From: an uncultured Mucilaginibacter sp.
GTDB taxonomy: Bacteria > Bacteroidota > Bacteroidia > Sphingobacteriales > Sphingobacteriaceae
Direction of reading: 5' to 3'
Assembly (NCBI GenBank): GCA_903885865.1
Contig: CAISKH010000310.1
Span: forward strand, 1 to 8,316
Length of the DNA stretch: 8,316 nucleotides
A model generated the notes under the pieces. It did no database searches. It was given only the letters and a program-made list of their open reading frames with translations, and was not told the origin of the DNA. Positions 6,311 to 8,316 of this stretch are shown here, piece after piece. The position numbers and the translations under genes were made by a program. Positions within the stretch are counted from its first letter, which is position 1. Every line of letters begins with the position of its first letter.

Positions 6311-8316
6311 ATGAATACAATTACAAAGCCCGTTACCGGGGCATTTATAGCTATTTGCTTATTTGCCGGAACATTACAGGCACAGGCGCCAAAACCAAAA
6401 ATTAAAGCTAAAGAACCGGTTGATTATGTCGATCCCACTATCGGCGGGCTTGGCCATTTGCTTACGGCAACGCGCCCCAGTGTGCAATTGCCTTACGGCA
6501 TGGTACAATGCGTGCCCATGACCACTGGCGGCGCCGACGTTTACATGAACACTAAAATAACAGGCTTCCCCGCGGCGGGCGTAACCTTAATGCCGGTAAC
6601 AGGAAATATAGAAACCAATTCGGCCCAGTATGCTTCTGATTTCGACCGCGATTTTGAGGTGGTTACCCCCTATTACGGATCGGCTGTATTGGAGAACTAC
6701 GATATAACAGCCGAATACACAGCGGCGCGCCGTGCCGTGTATTACCGGTTCGCCTATCCGCAAAAAAGCCTAGCGCATTTATTAATGATAGCCGGGCAAG
6801 GCGGCGAAATTACGCCGGTTGGTAAAACAATTGTTACCGGGGCGGCCAATGCGCAGGGAGTAAAAACTTATTTCTACGCGGTATTCTCCAAGCCGTTCAC
6901 TTCATCGTCGGCACAAACCTTTACTTCGGGCGGGGCGGCAACCGGCGGCGGAAGGCGCGGCGGTTTTGGCGGGGGCGGCGGTACCGGGCTGGCGCTTGAT
7001 TTTTCGCCCGGGCCCCGCGAGAAAATATCGGTTAAGGTTGGCACATCCAATATCAGCCTCGACGAAGCCAAAGCCAATTTAATGGCTGATGTTAAGGGAG
7101 ATTTCGATCAAACCAAACTGGCCAACCGTGCTGCATGGAACCACGAATTAGGCAAAATTGCCATTGAGGGTGGTACAGAAAAAGAACGCACCATTTTTTA
7201 TACGGCGCTATACCGTTCTATGGGCAGGCCAAATGATATGACCGAAGTAGGCGACCAGTATTACAGCGGCATCGACAAACAAGTACACCAGGCAGCCGGG
7301 CACGATTTTTATGTAGGCGATAATTATTGGGATACCCACCGCGCCCTGCACCCCCTGCAACTATTGCTAAACCCCAAAGCGGAAGTGGATATGATAAACT
7401 CGCTGTTGCACCAGTATGACGAAAGCGGGTGGCTGCCTACCTGCCCTACACTTACTGGCGACCGCGGGGTAATGATAGGCCATCATGGAACCACTTTTAT
7501 TACCGATGTTTATATGAAGGGCTACCGCGATTTTGATGTGGAAAAAGCATACGCCGGGATGCGCAAAAATGCTACCGAAGCAACCGTATTGCCCTGGAAA
7601 CGCGGGCCGCTTACCGAGCTGGATAAATTTTACCAGGAAAAAGGCTACCTGCCCGCTCTTGCAAAAGGCGAGGTAGAAACCAATAAAGATGTTCACCCCA
7701 GCGAAAAACGACAGGCGGTAGCCGTTACTTTAGAAAACGCGGTTGACGACTGGTGCCTGGCACAAATGGCAAAGGCCCTGCATAAAGATGATGATTATAA
7801 TCTGTTTATGAAACGCGCGCATAACTACGAATTGTTGTTTGATAAGCGCATTAATTTTATGGCGCCAAAATCGGCAGATGGGAACTGGGTAGCCGATTTT
7901 GACCCGAAACGGGGCGGTGGCTCGGGCGGCCGTGATTATTTCGCCGAAATGAACTCCTGGAGCTATACTTTCCAGGTGCAGCAGGATATACCGGGCCTTA
8001 TTAGCCTGTTTGGCGGCAAGGAACCGTTTATAGCACGTTTGGATGCTTTGTTTGTTGAGCCTACCGGCACGTCAAAATGGGTATTCCTGGGCCAGTTCCC
8101 TGATATGACAGGGTTGATAGGCCAATACTCATCAGGCAATGAGCCAAGCGCCGATATAGCTTATTTATATAACTATGCCGGCCAGCCCTGGAAAACGCAG
8201 TTCCGCGTAAGGCAGATCATGAAGATATGGTATGACGACCGCCTGCTTGGCATTCCCGGCGATGATGATGGCGGCGCGCTTTCGGCCTGGTATGTTTTTA
8301 GCTCGATGGGCTTTTA
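6311..8316 (+). CDS. Secreted GH92 glycosidase (alpha-mannosidase family), C-terminus cut by window
   Basis: The frame is open from the ATG at 6311 to the right edge (668 codons, no stop). An N-terminal signal peptide is clear, with a hydrophobic core at 8-22 and AQA cleavage near 24-26, so the enzyme is periplasmic or exported. GH92 enzymes are calcium-dependent exo-alpha-mannosidases. Landmarks are VDPTIGG (40-46), HHGTTFITDVYMKG (near 395-408), FAEMNSWSYTF (544-554), TGLIGQY (600-606), GNEPS (609-613), LYNYAGQPWKTQ (619-630) and GIPGDDDGGALSAWYVFSSMGF to the edge. By family knowledge E546 should be the general acid and an Asp of 651-653 part of the base. Two oddities stand out: a glycine-rich insertion at 207-226, and Q595-F596 where alpha-1,2-mannosidases carry His-Glu. 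There is no Shine-Dalgarno before the start, only A-rich leader. Its codons are noticeably richer in G+C than those of the central genes. Confidence 0.92.
   Translation, partial: MNTITKPVTGAFIAICLFAGTLQAQAPKPKIKAKEPVDYVDPTIGGLGHLLTATRPSVQLPYGMVQCVPMTTGGADVYMNTKITGFPAAGVTLMPVTGNIETNSAQYASDFDRDFEVVTPYYGSAVLENYDITAEYTAARRAVYYRFAYPQKSLAHLLMIAGQGGEITPVGKTIVTGAANAQGVKTYFYAVFSKPFTSSSAQTFTSGGAATGGGRRGGFGGGGGTGLALDFSPGPREKISVKVGTSNISLDEAKANLMADVKGDFDQTKLANRAAWNHELGKIAIEGGTEKERTIFYTALYRSMGRPNDMTEVGDQYYSGIDKQVHQAAGHDFYVGDNYWDTHRALHPLQLLLNPKAEVDMINSLLHQYDESGWLPTCPTLTGDRGVMIGHHGTTFITDVYMKGYRDFDVEKAYAGMRKNATEATVLPWKRGPLTELDKFYQEKGYLPALAKGEVETNKDVHPSEKRQAVAVTLENAVDDWCLAQMAKALHKDDDYNLFMKRAHNYELLFDKRINFMAPKSADGNWVADFDPKRGGGSGGRDYFAEMNSWSYTFQVQQDIPGLISLFGGKEPFIARLDALFVEPTGTSKWVFLGQFPDMTGLIGQYSSGNEPSADIAYLYNYAGQPWKTQFRVRQIMKIWYDDRLLGIPGDDDGGALSAWYVFSSMGF
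6929..6988 (+). repeat. Glycine-rich low-complexity insertion inside the GH92 gene
   Basis: Codons 207-226 encode 13 glycines in 20 residues, with two adjacent arginines, built from GGC/GGG/GGT codons. It lies between the N-terminal beta-domain landmarks and the catalytic (alpha/alpha)6 region. It is in frame and most likely a flexible loop. Such G/C-run DNA is prone to replication slippage. Confidence 0.8.

Noticed and set aside
7367..7696. 109-codon minus-strand ORF opposite the GH92 gene
   Set aside because: It is antisense to conserved GH92 sequence and has no recognisable domain; it arises from codon bias. The same applies to the minus-strand ORF at 6874-7077, which mirrors the glycine-rich tract as a proline-rich stretch.

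Overview
The window looks like chromosomal DNA of a Bacteroidota bacterium, most likely family Sphingobacteriaceae (Mucilaginibacter/Pedobacter-like). The reasons are the N-terminus of a SusD-type outer-membrane lipoprotein at the left edge, a large secreted GH92 glycosidase at the right edge, Bacteroidota-type TAnnTTTG promoter elements, mostly weak Shine-Dalgarno sequences, and AT-rich intergenic DNA. The genus is an inference; no rRNA or other marker is present.

Layout. (1) Positions 1-73, minus strand: the first 24 codons of a SusD/RagB-like lipoprotein running off the left edge. (2) 74-359: a gap holding a possible 3' remnant of a lost plus-strand gene, a perfect 12-bp inverted repeat and a weak candidate promoter. 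(3) 360-3378, plus strand: three tightly packed genes, a class I SAM methyltransferase, a metal-dependent amidohydrolase and a GT-B glycosyltransferase. (4) 3373-6088, minus strand: an ABC exporter/flippase followed by a second GT-B glycosyltransferase, overlapping by 8 nt. The two operons meet tail to tail with both stop codons inside one TTATAA. (5) 6089-6310: divergent AT-rich control region. (6) 6311 to the right edge, plus strand: a secreted GH92 (alpha-mannosidase family) enzyme, cut by the window end at codon 668.

How the genes fit together. The five central genes encode two sugar transferases, two small-molecule tailoring enzymes (methyl transfer; probable deamination or other hydrolysis) and one membrane exporter. 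This is the parts list of a small pathway that builds a glycosylated, methylated product or lipid-linked glycan and moves it across the inner membrane. No scaffold-making or initiating enzyme is visible, so the substrate is unknown and the set may be incomplete or act on a host-made precursor. The flanking SusD-like and GH92 genes belong to outer-membrane and periplasmic glycan scavenging, and the GH92 gene reads visibly more GC-rich than the central genes. The central block may therefore be a later insertion between glycan-utilisation genes. That is inference from composition and gene content, not proof.

No tRNA, rRNA, CRISPR array, transposase or integrase was seen.
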